From the NCBI RefSeq assembly GCF_002009175.1, contig NZ_CP018047.1, positions 2,666,001 to 2,730,000 on the forward strand: a stretch of 64,000 nucleotides of DNA, given 5' to 3'. Under the pieces are notes generated by a model. The model was given only the letters and a program-made list of their open reading frames with translations. It was not told the origin of the DNA and did no database searches. Made by a program: the position numbers and the translations under genes. How positions within the stretch are numbered: position 1 is the first letter of the stretch; every line of letters starts with the position of its first letter. Source of the DNA: Streptomyces niveus. GTDB taxonomy: Bacteria; Actinomycetota; Actinomycetes; Streptomycetales; Streptomycetaceae. Of this stretch, positions 55,425 through 63,203 are shown in pieces.

Positions 55425-56408
55425 TCAGACGGCGAGGGCGCCGAGCAGCACGCCGAGCAGCGCCCCGGCGATCATGAAGGGGCCGAACGGGATCGCGGAC
55501 TTACGGTTCGCGCGGCGCATGAGTATCAGTCCGATCCCGTACAGCGATCCGAGCAGGAATCCGGCGAACGCGCCGACGAACAGCACCATCCAGCCGTACC
55601 AGCCGAGCACGACACCGAGCGAGAGGGCGAGCTTGACGTCGCCGAAGCCCATGCCGTTGGGGTTGATCAGGAAGAGCACGAAGTAGCAGGCGCCGAGCAC
55701 GAGTCCGCCCAGCAGCGCGGTCGGCCAGGAGCCGCCGTCGTGCGGGAGCAGCGCGGCGATCCCGAGCAGCGCGGCGGCGGCCACCGCGAGGGGCAGCGTC
55801 AACTGGTCGGGAAGACGGTGCACGTTGCGGTCGACGAGCGCGAGCAGTACGGCGAAGGGCGCGAGCAGCAGCCATACGGCGAGTTCGGGTCGGGGGCCGG
55901 TGGCGGCGGCGAGCGCGGCGCAGACGAGGGCGGTGATGACGACGACGGGGACGGAAGGGGTGTAGCGCGCGCCGCGAAGGACGGGCGCGGGGGTCGTCGT
56001 GGCGGACGCGGTGTCGGCGTCGTTGCCGGTGTCCGGGGCGCTGTCCGCTGTGTCCGCCGCGTCGTCGGGGGCGCTCGTGGGGGTGTCCGGACCGGGTGCT
56101 GCCGCGGGCTCGTCGGTGCGGGGAAGCGCGGCCTCGCCGGCCTCCGCACGCCCCGGCGCCGCGGTGGCCACGGAGTCGGTACGTCCGGCCGCGCCGGCGG
56201 GTGTCACCACGCCGCCCGCCGCGGCGCAGGTCGCACAGCCCGCCGTGCCGATCCAGCCCCGTGCGGGCCCGGTGATCGGGTGCCCGGCGTCGCAGCTGTC
56301 GCGGTACGGGTCCTCCGGTTCGACGGAGAGCCGGTACGCGGCGCGCGGCAGGAGGAGCCCGGTGGCTGAGCCCCAGAGGACGGCGACAACGATCAGCGTG
56401 GCGTACAC
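55425..56408 (-). CDS. Type A24 prepilin peptidase (CpaA/TadV-like)
   Basis: 327-residue membrane aspartic protease that removes the leader of type IV/Flp prepilins. The two catalytic Asp are in LVDRNVHRLPDQLT and GMGFGDVKLALS. One N-terminal helix (ATLIVVAVLWGSATGLLLPR) precedes a Cys-bearing segment (DSCDAGHP, GTAGCATCA) and a roughly 85-residue disordered Ala/Pro/Asp insert, then about six helices. The long insert is unusual. It lies in the same region as a Flp pilin and two pilin-toxin fusions, whose class III signals it could process. A 16-bp palindrome (56443-56458) lies 35 bases before its start. Confidence 0.92.
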   Translation of the reverse strand: MYATLIVVAVLWGSATGLLLPRAAYRLSVEPEDPYRDSCDAGHPITGPARGWIGTAGCATCAAAGGVVTPAGAAGRTDSVATAAPGRAEAGEAALPRTDEPAAAPGPDTPTSAPDDAADTADSAPDTGNDADTASATTTPAPVLRGARYTPSVPVVVITALVCAALAAATGPRPELAVWLLLAPFAVLLALVDRNVHRLPDQLTLPLAVAAAALLGIAALLPHDGGSWPTALLGGLVLGACYFVLFLINPNGMGFGDVKLALSLGVVLGWYGWMVLFVGAFAGFLLGSLYGIGLILMRRANRKSAIPFGPFMIAGALLGVLLGALAV

Positions 56409-56442
56409 AGGTCGACCTTAGAGCGGACCGCGGCGCGGGTCA

Positions 56443-56458
56443 TGGGTCCTGGGGCCCA
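56443..56458. promoter_or_regulatory. Tad/toxin-region palindrome, site A (TGGGTCC-TG-GGGCCCA)
   Basis: One of four copies of a palindrome with consensus TGGGTCC-NN-GGACCCA, each preceded by CA. This one has one mismatch in the right arm. It lies between the prepilin peptidase start (35 bases away) and the divergent DUF192 gene (75 bases). Confidence 0.7.
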
Positions 56459-56532
56459 CATCCGGCCGCTCCGGGCCCAGATCCGGCCTCCGCGACGGCG
56501 GGCCCCGCGAGGGGGTCGTATGGTCTACCGCC

Positions 56533-56886
56533 ATGGGGAAATGGCAGAACGGCAAGGGCAGGCTGACGGTCGAGGGCCGGGACGAGCCGGTGGAGCTGGA
56601 GATCGCGGCCTCGTACAGCACGCGGCGGCGCGGTCTGCTCGGGCGGACCGGACTCGACGGGGCGCTGCTGATCACGCCGTGCAGCAGCGTTCACACGTTC
56701 CGGATGGGCTTCACCATCGATGTGGCCTATCTGGACAAGGAGTTGAAGGTCGTCGACGTCCACACGCTGAAGCCCGGCCGGATGCCGCTGCCCCGGCTGC
56801 GTGCCCGGCATGTGCTGGAGGCGGAGGCCGGTGCGATGGAGCGGTGGGGTCTGCGTCCGGGTGTGCGGCTGAGCGTGGACGTGTAA
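56533..56886 (+). CDS. DUF192 family protein
   Basis: 117 residues: ELEIAASYSTRRRGLLGRTG, GALLITPCSSVHTFRMGFTI, VAYLDKELKVVDVHTLKPGR, ARHVLEAEAG. This is the complete DUF192 fold (small beta barrel). Family function is unknown; members are often exported, but this one has no signal. It is found beside Tad pilus genes in actinobacteria, and here it is divergent from the prepilin peptidase across operator site A. Confidence 0.88.
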   Translation: MGKWQNGKGRLTVEGRDEPVELEIAASYSTRRRGLLGRTGLDGALLITPCSSVHTFRMGFTIDVAYLDKELKVVDVHTLKPGRMPLPRLRARHVLEAEAGAMERWGLRPGVRLSVDV

Positions 56887-56903
56887 CGCCCCTCGTTTCG
56901 CCG

Positions 56904-57731
56904 CTACTTGAGCTTGGCCGCCTGGGTCGCGAGCAGGATGGACGGTATCTCGGGGGTCTTGGCGCCCTCGAAGTTCGCGGTGTAGAAGGTGGCGACGGTG
57001 CCGCCCACGCGTACGACATGGAACACAAGCGGCACCGGGTCGCCCTCGAAGTCGCCCGTCACCTGGTACGCGAGGGTGTCGTCGCCCGCCTTGGGGGTGT
57101 CGAGGCGCTTCACGGCCGAGTACGTCGACGGGCTGCCCGCACCGCTTCCCTTGAAGCCGCCCTCGCACGCCTTGACCGCGTCGCTGAGCCGGCTGAGGAG
57201 GGTGGTGGCGCCCTGCGTCCCGTGGGTGGTGAGGAACTCGGAGATGGCGGGGCGGCCGGTCTTCGCACCGACGAGCTGCCGGTAGACGGCCGCCGAAGCC
57301 TCGGGCTCGGGCCTGCCGTTGATCATCGCGGTGAGCGGCGCGCACGCGGGGTTGTCCGCGGTCTCGCCCTGCGCGGGCGGCGCGTCCATCGGACCGGCCT
57401 TGAACGTGGACACGTCGCCGGTGGCGAGCACCGCCGTGTCCAGCTCGGCCTTCGTCAGCTCCTTGCCACCGCCGGCGCCGACGCCCTTCACCTTCGGGTC
57501 GACCGTCTTCGGCTGCTCCTCCAGGGCCGGCGGTTCGGAGACCTGCCCCGGGTCCTTGGGGTCCTTCGGCTCCGCCGTGGCGTTGGCGGCGGCGTCCGGC
57601 TTCTTCGGCTTGTCCGCGTCGTCGCCGCCGCTGTCCCCGCCGCCGCAGGCAGCGGTGAGCCCCAGCACGAGCGCGGCCAGCGCGGCGACCGTGCCGGTCC
57701 GCCGTGACGTACCTGCGGTGCGCGTCCTCAT
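56904..57731 (-). CDS. Putative secreted lipoprotein
   Basis: 275 residues. Signal peptide with lipobox LTAAC (Cys29), then a Gly/Asp/Lys/Pro-rich tether (about 30-80) and a domain from about 95 containing LDTAVLATGDVSTFKAGPMD, ACAPLTAMINGRPEPEASAA, ACEGGFKGSGAG and VFHVVRVGGTVATFYTANFE. Two Cys (ACAPL, ACEGG) may form a disulfide. The layout resembles PknH/lipoprotein sensor-like folds of actinobacteria, but no firm family is claimed. A perfect copy of the palindrome (57797-57812) lies 66 bases before its start, linking it to the Tad/toxin genes. Confidence 0.85.
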   Translation of the reverse strand: MRTRTAGTSRRTGTVAALAALVLGLTAACGGGDSGGDDADKPKKPDAAANATAEPKDPKDPGQVSEPPALEEQPKTVDPKVKGVGAGGGKELTKAELDTAVLATGDVSTFKAGPMDAPPAQGETADNPACAPLTAMINGRPEPEASAAVYRQLVGAKTGRPAISEFLTTHGTQGATTLLSRLSDAVKACEGGFKGSGAGSPSTYSAVKRLDTPKAGDDTLAYQVTGDFEGDPVPLVFHVVRVGGTVATFYTANFEGAKTPEIPSILLATQAAKLK

Positions 57732-57796
57732 CGAAATCCCATCTCGCTCTCTACTGACCGGTATTGAAAGCTAACAGCGGCGCGCGGCGCCTCGCA

Positions 57797-57812
57797 TGGG
57801 TCCTGGGACCCA
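57797..57812. promoter_or_regulatory. Tad/toxin-region palindrome, site B (perfect)
   Basis: TGGGTCC-TG-GGACCCA, a perfect 7-bp-arm palindrome preceded by CA, 66 bases upstream of the lipoprotein gene start (57731). Confidence 0.75.
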
Positions 57813-57861
57813 ACCGCGTCACCCCTGGTTCGCCCCGGCGTGGGGGCGGGTTGGCCCGTTG

Positions 57862-58989
57862 TCATGGGGACGGGTGGGGGCGCCGGGCCGGTACGGGGCG
57901 CAGCTCCGGCCAGTGGGTGAGCACCCGGCCGGCCATGTCCGCGCAGAGCGTGCCGAGTTCCGCCAGTGCGGTGTCCGTGTTCCGGACCATGCGGGCGACG
58001 ACTTCGAGGCGGTGCAGCAGCCGTTGCCGGGCGGTCGCGGTCCCCCACGTCCAGTCCTCGCGTGTGAGCCGGGCCAGTTGGTCGGCCGTCCCGCGCAGCG
58101 CCCGCTCGACGAGCGCGTCGCCGCGGATCAGCCATCCGGCGCAGGCGTCGGCGAGTTCGCCCTCGGGTTCGGTGCCGGTGGCCTCGCGCCAGGTCGAGCG
58201 GTAGGCGGCCTCGGCGGCCAGGAGCAGCGGCTCCGGCGCGGCCGTCACACACCAGCAGGTGGGGAAGCCGACGCGCAGATAGGCGAGTTCGTTCAGACCG
58301 TTGCCGATGGACGCCTGCTCGAAGTCGATGAAGCGGATGCCGTCGGCCGTATGGAGGTCGTTGCCCGGGCAGGGGTCGCCGTGCAGGAGCGCGGGGCGGC
58401 GAGGCGTCCGGTCGAGCCGTCGCGACAGCCGCTCCAGTTCGGCCGGAACTCGGGCGGGGACGGCGGCACCCAGCCACCGCGCGAGGGTCAGGAAGGAGTC
58501 GATGTCCGTACGGTCGGGGCCGGACCAGCGGGGAAGGGGGGCCGATTCGGGGTCTGCGGCGGGCTCCGTGTCGGTGGCGGGCGGGACTTCGGCGGGCGCG
58601 GCGGCGTGGAGCCGGGCCAGGGCCGTGGCGTACGCGATCTCCCACTCCTCCCCCGGCGCCCCGTGCTCCACCCGTTCGAGGACCAGCACGCGCGCACTCG
58701 GGTCCGTACCGAGCAGCCTCGGCGTGACGGGAGGACGGAGCCGCCCGGCGATGCGGAGCCCGGCGACCTCGCGTGCGTACCGCTCCTCGGCCCCCGGCCC
58801 CTGGACGAGCTGCTTGACGACGACCGGTCCGCCACGGGGCAGTTCCGCCGCCCACACCGATGAACGCGGGCTGCTGTCGAGCAGCCGCACAGCGGCCGGC
58901 GCGCCGAGCGCGTCCCGCAGGCCGGCGCCGAAGGGCACCCCCGGCTGTCCGTCGCCGCCGCAGATGCCGGACTCCTCGTCGGTGGTCAC
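57862..58989 (-). CDS. Aminoglycoside-phosphotransferase-fold kinase
   Basis: 375 residues of the APH/choline kinase superfamily. The catalytic loop is PALLHGDPCPGNDLHTADGI and the metal-binding Asp is in RFIDFEQASIGNG; a Lys in VVVKQLVQG and a Glu in REVAGLRIAG form the N-lobe pair. The C-terminal region is Arg-rich. GTG at 58989 overlaps the stop of the preceding gene (GTGA), so it is the last gene of the toxin/immunity operon. Such kinases phosphorylate antibiotics, sugars, homoserine or proteins; the substrate here is unknown. Confidence 0.9.
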   Translation of the reverse strand: MTTDEESGICGGDGQPGVPFGAGLRDALGAPAAVRLLDSSPRSSVWAAELPRGGPVVVKQLVQGPGAEERYAREVAGLRIAGRLRPPVTPRLLGTDPSARVLVLERVEHGAPGEEWEIAYATALARLHAAAPAEVPPATDTEPAADPESAPLPRWSGPDRTDIDSFLTLARWLGAAVPARVPAELERLSRRLDRTPRRPALLHGDPCPGNDLHTADGIRFIDFEQASIGNGLNELAYLRVGFPTCWCVTAAPEPLLLAAEAAYRSTWREATGTEPEGELADACAGWLIRGDALVERALRGTADQLARLTREDWTWGTATARQRLLHRLEVVARMVRNTDTALAELGTLCADMAGRVLTHWPELRPVPARRPHPSP

Positions 58990-59510
58990 GGCCGGGCCCG
59001 GTCCTCGTGTGCGTCGAGGACGGCCATCGCCTCGAACCGGAATCGGTCCAACTCCGCGTATGTCTCGGGGAATCCACCGCGTTCGGTGGCGAATTTGACC
59101 GTCGCGCCGTGCGTGAGGAAGTCGTCGTCCACACCGACGGAGACGATCGCCACAAGGGTGTCCGCCGCCGGCAGGCCGTTCGCCGCTCGCAGCGCCGCGT
59201 CGGCGAATTCCCGTGACCGCGCCACGGCGCCCCGCAGAAACGCCTCCCGCTCCTCCGGCAGATCGCCGCAAGGAATTCCGACGTCATTCACGGCAAGCTC
59301 GTGCTGGGCGATATCAGCCGCCTGCCAGTCACTGCGCCATCCGGACCCGTCGCCGTAACAGCCGTCGAGCAAGAGGGCACCGGCCGGCCCGGTTCGCCAT
59401 CCGCCGTCGATCAAATCCCGCAGCTCTGCCGGGAGATTTTCCGGGAGGATTTCCGGATCGCCCGCTTCGGTGGCTTTCCAGAGCGGCAACATCAAGGCGT
59501 TCATTCTCAC
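58986..59510 (-). CDS. Candidate immunity protein for the first pilin-toxin
   Basis: 174 residues, no recognised domain: LPLWKATEAGDPEILPENLP, AELRDLIDGGWRTGPAGALL, RSDWQAADIAQHELAVNDVG, DTLVAIVSVGVDDDFLTHGA, VKFATERGGFPETYAELDRF. No signal or membrane helix, so cytoplasmic. Its GTG at 59510 overlaps the stop of the toxin gene (GTGA), and its own stop overlaps the kinase start in the same way. A small unrelated gene coupled to the 3' end of a toxin with a variable tip is the standard position for an immunity gene; the activity is inferred from this only. Confidence 0.7.
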   Translation of the reverse strand: MRMNALMLPLWKATEAGDPEILPENLPAELRDLIDGGWRTGPAGALLLDGCYGDGSGWRSDWQAADIAQHELAVNDVGIPCGDLPEEREAFLRGAVARSREFADAALRAANGLPAADTLVAIVSVGVDDDFLTHGATVKFATERGGFPETYAELDRFRFEAMAVLDAHEDRARP

Positions 59511-61051
59511 GGTGCACTCATTCCGAAGTACTGGTAAGCCTTGTCGATCGCACTCCGCGGAACCTTCTTCGCCAGCTTCGACGAAAGGACGTCACCGGCC
59601 TCCGTACGGAACTTTCCGTCGGCGGGGTCGAAGTAGTACTTCTTCGGGTCCGCGCCTCGGCCCATGAACTGCACATGGATTCCGGCGCCCGGCTTGCCGG
59701 GGTTCTGATTCTCGATGTCCACGCGGAACGAGCGGTCGGTGGAGGTGTACACCGTCTTGCTGTTGATCACCGGAGCGTCCGCCGGGGTGGTGATGGAGCA
59801 GGTTCCGGGCGGCGTGTTGTGCACAAGGACCGGCGTCTCGCCGGCCAGCACATAGTACGTGTGGATGCCGTTGATGGTGAGGTCGTGCGTGGTCTGCCGC
59901 TTGGTGTACCGGTCGACGGAGGCGACCGGTACGGAGGTGCCGGCGGGCGTACGGAGGTCGTCCCCGGCCTCGATCTCACCGGCGTCCGCCCAGCGCTGAC
60001 GGTCCGTCAGCCAGAACGGGTGCGTGTCCGTGGCCGTCAGGACCTCGGAACCCGAGTCGGTGAGAACCGTCAACCGGGTGAAATCCTTGTCGTGGTGTGT
60101 GGTGATCGTCCGCTCGATGGTCCGAGCTTCCGTACGACCGCTCTTGGGATCGGTGGCGACGACGCGCATACCGACGCGGACCTTGTCGATCGCCATCCGG
60201 CGGCCGTCGGCGAGCAGCACCGGGGTGCCGGGCAGGAAGCTGTGCTTAGGGCCGCAGCCGACCGGCTTGTCGCCGGGTTTCTCCTCGGGTTTCTCCCCCG
60301 GCTTTTCCTCGGGTTTCTTCGGATTCTCTGCGTCGAGTCTCTTCTTCGCGTCGGCGAGTTTCTCTTCAGCGTCGTCGACACGTTTGCGGTTCTTGATCAG
60401 ACCTTTGAGACCGTCATACAAGTCACCGCCGTGCTTCTTGAGTTTCTTGACCAGCTCGACGGCCTTCTTCCACTTCCACGGAGCGCCGTACTTCGCCGCC
60501 AACTTACCGACCGCACCGCCCACAACACTGAGCAGCACATTGATCAGCGTCTCTGTGCACGCGCCCATGTCGCCCTTGGTGATGCAGTCCAGAGCATCCG
60601 TGATCCCCAGCTCGTCGGCCAGGATCTTCGCGAGTTCCTTCGCGGCTTCCTTGGCCTTGTCGGAGTCGGTCTTCTCCGCAGCCTGAGCGTCCTGAAGCTC
60701 TTTCAACGCGGCGTCATAATCCAACTCGGCCTGCGACTTCCCACCACCGCCATTACCCGTATCAGAGGCCGGATCGTCGGCGACAGGTTCACCGGGCTGG
60801 TCGCCCTCACCGCCTTCCGCGACGGAGTCACTGCCACCACCGCAGTTCCCACCACCGGTGATCTTGCAGACCTGCGTACTGATCCCCTCAGCCAGCGCAG
60901 GCCCCACCCCCGTACCGACCAGAGCACCCACGATCGCCGCCACAACGACAACGAGACCCACGTACTCAATGGCCCCCTGCCCCCGCTGCGACCAACGCAA
61001 CGCACCCAACAATCGCGCCTCGGTGCGCAACCCCAGCCGCAAACGACGCAC
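59507..61051 (-). CDS. Pilin-Hint-toxin fusion, copy 1
   Basis: 514 residues. Residues 1-24 are a basic leader ending RG before QGAIEYVG, the class III (Flp/Tad) prepilin signal G|xxxxEY; a helix follows (VGLVVVVAAIVGALVGTGVG, 31-50). Then a helical, Lys-rich region (about 105-240) containing AAKELAKILADELGITDALD and GKLAAKYGAPWKWKKAVELV, a KP/EKP linker, and a Hint domain from Cys266 (CGPKHSFLPGTPVLLADGRR) with block B THPFWL and the C-terminal junction VLVHN, ending Asn412. The last 102 residues (SFRVDIENQNPGKPG, IHVQFMGRGADPKKYYFDP) are the candidate toxin tip. The GTG at 61051 fits the leader. It is followed by a coupled immunity candidate. Toxin function is inferred. Confidence 0.82.
   Translation of the reverse strand: MRRLRLGLRTEARLLGALRWSQRGQGAIEYVGLVVVVAAIVGALVGTGVGPALAEGISTQVCKITGGGNCGGGSDSVAEGGEGDQPGEPVADDPASDTGNGGGGKSQAELDYDAALKELQDAQAAEKTDSDKAKEAAKELAKILADELGITDALDCITKGDMGACTETLINVLLSVVGGAVGKLAAKYGAPWKWKKAVELVKKLKKHGGDLYDGLKGLIKNRKRVDDAEEKLADAKKRLDAENPKKPEEKPGEKPEEKPGDKPVGCGPKHSFLPGTPVLLADGRRMAIDKVRVGMRVVATDPKSGRTEARTIERTITTHHDKDFTRLTVLTDSGSEVLTATDTHPFWLTDRQRWADAGEIEAGDDLRTPAGTSVPVASVDRYTKRQTTHDLTINGIHTYYVLAGETPVLVHNTPPGTCSITTPADAPVINSKTVYTSTDRSFRVDIENQNPGKPGAGIHVQFMGRGADPKKYYFDPADGKFRTEAGDVLSSKLAKKVPRSAIDKAYQYFGMSAP
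59819..61028. repeat. Long direct repeat, copy 1 (pilin-Hint part)
   Basis: Aligns with 61849-63040. The N-terminal and helical-region part (about 60344-61028) aligns without gaps at an offset of 2,012 bases and looks about 95 % identical by eye; an 18-base length difference lies in the linker; the Hint part is more diverged. Similarity ends at the His-Asn codons of the Hint junction, so only the tips differ. Confidence 0.85.
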
Positions 61052-61110
61052 GACCCATCCCCCCTATACGTCAGCCTCTGGTGGTACAGGACACAGGAAT
61101 GGGCCGTGCA

Positions 61111-61124
61111 GTTCCCTCGGGAAC
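61111..61124. promoter_or_regulatory. Short palindrome between imm2 and toxin copy 1
   Basis: GTTCCC-TC-GGGAAC lies in the 99-base gap between the stop of the second immunity gene and the start of copy 1. It may mark a separate promoter for copy 1, or be a weak transcription pause; no copy of the TGGGTCC palindrome is present here. Confidence 0.3.
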
Positions 61125-61150
61125 GTCAGGCGTCGTTACGGCACGCGTCG

Positions 61151-61549
61151 CTACGGTCGCGGCGCGTCGCTCGGGGTCTCCCCGTAGTACTGCCTGACGG
61201 TTCGTCCGAGCTTCCGCTGGACGGACCGCAGCGCCTTGATCGTCGACTCGTCACTGAGTCCGGTGGTCGTCGACCATTCGAAACCGGTGCCCGCCAGGTC
61301 GCTGACGAAGACGATCTCGACGGCGAGCAGCATCCGCGCCCAGTCGACCGGGGCGAGAGGCACGTCGTCGGCGAGCGCACGCCGCAGCCGGGGGCACTGG
61401 TCGAGCAGGTCTCGCTCGCTCTCGAACCCCATGCCGACAGCGAGTTGATCCGAGCACCGGGCGGGCCCGCCCCACTCCAGGAGCGCCCGCCGCAGCAGCG
61501 CCGTCTCGTCCTCGGCGAGCAGTGCGCTCGCCGCCACTTCGCTGCCCAT
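61151..61549 (-). CDS. Candidate immunity protein for the second pilin-toxin
   Basis: 132 residues, no recognised domain: ALLAEDETALLRRALLEWGG, MGFESERDLLDQCPRLRRAL, DWARMLLAVEIVFVSDLAGT, DESTIKALRSVQRKLGRTVR. Mostly helical, no signal. Its ATG overlaps the toxin stop by one base (TGATG), so it is translationally coupled. It is unrelated in sequence to the candidate immunity protein of copy 1, as expected when the toxin tips differ. Immunity role inferred. Confidence 0.7.
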   Translation of the reverse strand: MGSEVAASALLAEDETALLRRALLEWGGPARCSDQLAVGMGFESERDLLDQCPRLRRALADDVPLAPVDWARMLLAVEIVFVSDLAGTGFEWSTTTGLSDESTIKALRSVQRKLGRTVRQYYGETPSDAPRP

Positions 61550-63111
61550 CAGTTGAGTTCCGCCCAGTAGTCTTCCAGCGATGCCGGGTCCCTGCGGAAG
61601 ATGGTTCCGCCGTCCGGGTGCATCGGGTCATGAATCACGATGGTCGTGCCGTCCTTGCCGAGGTATGCCTTCCGACCGCTGCCAAGAGGCTTGGTCCGCG
61701 AGGGGTTCGTCATGACGTCGGTGGCAAGCTTGCCGAGGTCTTCCGCCGATACACCGGGGAAGTCCTTCGCGTGCTTGTTGTCCGCGTGGCCACTGGCGAT
61801 GTCGCCGGCGTCTTCCAGCCGCTCCTCGTCGGTGCACCAGTCGTTGTTGTGCACGAGGACCGGGGTGTCACCTGCGACGACATAGTACGTGGCGATGCCG
61901 TTGATGGTGAGGTCGTGCGTGGTCTGCCGCTTGGTGTACCGGTCAACTCCCGTGACCTGCACGGATGTACCGGCGGGCGTACGGAGGTCGTCCCCCGGCC
62001 TGATGTCACCGGCGTCCGCCCAGCGGCCCCGGTCCGTCAGCCAGAACGGGTGCGTGTCGGTCGCCGTCAGGACGTCCGTGCCCGAGTCCGTGAGGACCGT
62101 CAACCGGGTGAAGTCCTTGTCGTCGTGTGTGGTGATCGTCCGCTCGATCGCGCGGGCCTCACTGCGACCACTCTTCGGATCGGTGGCGACGACGTACATA
62201 CCGGCGCGCAGCTTGTCGATCGCCTTCCGGCGGCCGTCGGCGAGCAACACCGGCGTGCCGGGCAGGAAGCTGTGCTTGACGGCGCAGGACTCCGGTTTGT
62301 CCTCGGGCTTGTCGCCGTCCTTGGGTTTGTCCTTGTTCTCCTGGTCGAGTCTCTTCTTCGCGTCGGCGAGTCCGTCTTCAGCGTCGTCGACACGTTTGCG
62401 GTTCTTGATCAGACCTTTGAGACCGTCATACAAGTCACCGCCGTGCTTCTTGAGCTTCTTGACCAGCTCGACGGCCTTCTTCCACTTCCACGGGGCGCCG
62501 TACTTCGCCGCCAACTTACCGACCGCGCCGCCCACAACACTGAGCAGGACGTTGATCAGCGTCTCCGTGCAGGCGCCCATGTCGCCCTTGGTGATGCAGT
62601 CCAGAGCGTCCGTGATCCCCAGCTCGTCGGCCAGGATCTTCGCGAGTTCCTTCGCGGCTTCCTTGGCCTTGTCGGAGTCGGTCTTCTCCGCAGCCTGAGC
62701 GTCCTGAAGCTCCTTCAACGCGGCGTCATAATCCAACTCCGCCTGCGACTTTCCACCACCGCCATTGCCCGCATCGGACGCCGGGTCGTCGGCGACAGGC
62801 TCACCGGGCTGGTCGCCCTCGCCGTCCTCCGCGACGGAGTCACTGCCACCACCGCAATTCCCACCACCGGTGATCTTGCAGACCTGCGTACTGATCCCCT
62901 CAGCCAACGCAGGCCCCACCCCCGTACCGACCAGAGCACCCACGATCGCCGCCACAACGACAACGAGACCCACGTACTCAATGGCCCCCTGCCCCCGCTG
63001 CGACCAACGCAACGCACCCAGCAGCCGGACGTCGGTGCGCGGCATAGCCGGCCGCGCACGACGACGGATCTGACGAAGCCGACTTACTACCCCCGATGGC
63101 AACATACCCAC
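61549..63111 (-). CDS. Pilin-Hint-toxin fusion, copy 2
   Basis: 520 residues from the GTG at 63111; an ATG two codons in and another at 63045 (MPRTDV) are alternatives. The same layout as copy 1: leader ending RG before QGAIEYVG (Gly40), helix, Lys-rich helical region, a KP/DKP linker, and a 147-residue Hint domain from Cys276 (CAVKHSFLPGTPVLLADGRR) through THPFWL to VLVHN at Asn422. The 98-residue tip is different: CTDEERLEDAGDIASGHADN, KHAKDFPGVSAEDLGKLATD, TIVIHDPMHPDGGTIFRRDP. The H-x-x-x-K-H pattern and the DGGT turn recall RNase-type tips of polymorphic toxins, a resemblance from memory. Site C lies 31 bases before the GTG. Confidence 0.82.
   Translation of the reverse strand: MGMLPSGVVSRLRQIRRRARPAMPRTDVRLLGALRWSQRGQGAIEYVGLVVVVAAIVGALVGTGVGPALAEGISTQVCKITGGGNCGGGSDSVAEDGEGDQPGEPVADDPASDAGNGGGGKSQAELDYDAALKELQDAQAAEKTDSDKAKEAAKELAKILADELGITDALDCITKGDMGACTETLINVLLSVVGGAVGKLAAKYGAPWKWKKAVELVKKLKKHGGDLYDGLKGLIKNRKRVDDAEDGLADAKKRLDQENKDKPKDGDKPEDKPESCAVKHSFLPGTPVLLADGRRKAIDKLRAGMYVVATDPKSGRSEARAIERTITTHDDKDFTRLTVLTDSGTDVLTATDTHPFWLTDRGRWADAGDIRPGDDLRTPAGTSVQVTGVDRYTKRQTTHDLTINGIATYYVVAGDTPVLVHNNDWCTDEERLEDAGDIASGHADNKHAKDFPGVSAEDLGKLATDVMTNPSRTKPLGSGRKAYLGKDGTTIVIHDPMHPDGGTIFRRDPASLEDYWAELN
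61849..63040. repeat. Long direct repeat, copy 2 (pilin-Hint part)
   Basis: Partner of 59819-61028. The two copies lie in the same orientation about 2 kb apart and could recombine, which would delete or exchange the intervening tip and immunity gene. Confidence 0.85.
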
Positions 63112-63141
63112 GACGCTACGGCGCGGCCTCGGACCGGGTCA

Positions 63142-63157
63142 TGGGTCCCAGGGCCCA
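63142..63157. promoter_or_regulatory. Tad/toxin-region palindrome, site C (TGGGTCC-CA-GGGCCCA)
   Basis: One mismatch in the right arm, preceded by CA, 31 bases before the GTG of pilin-toxin copy 2. Confidence 0.7.
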
Positions 63158-63203
63158 ACTGGGGCTCAAAGGCGGGGAGACGGGGCCCGAGGGGCCGGGA
63201 ACA

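Noticed and set aside
61052..61150. A fifth copy of the TGGGTCC palindrome before pilin-toxin copy 1
   Set aside because: Only an ATGGGCC half-like piece is present near 61099; the right arm is missing, so it was not counted.
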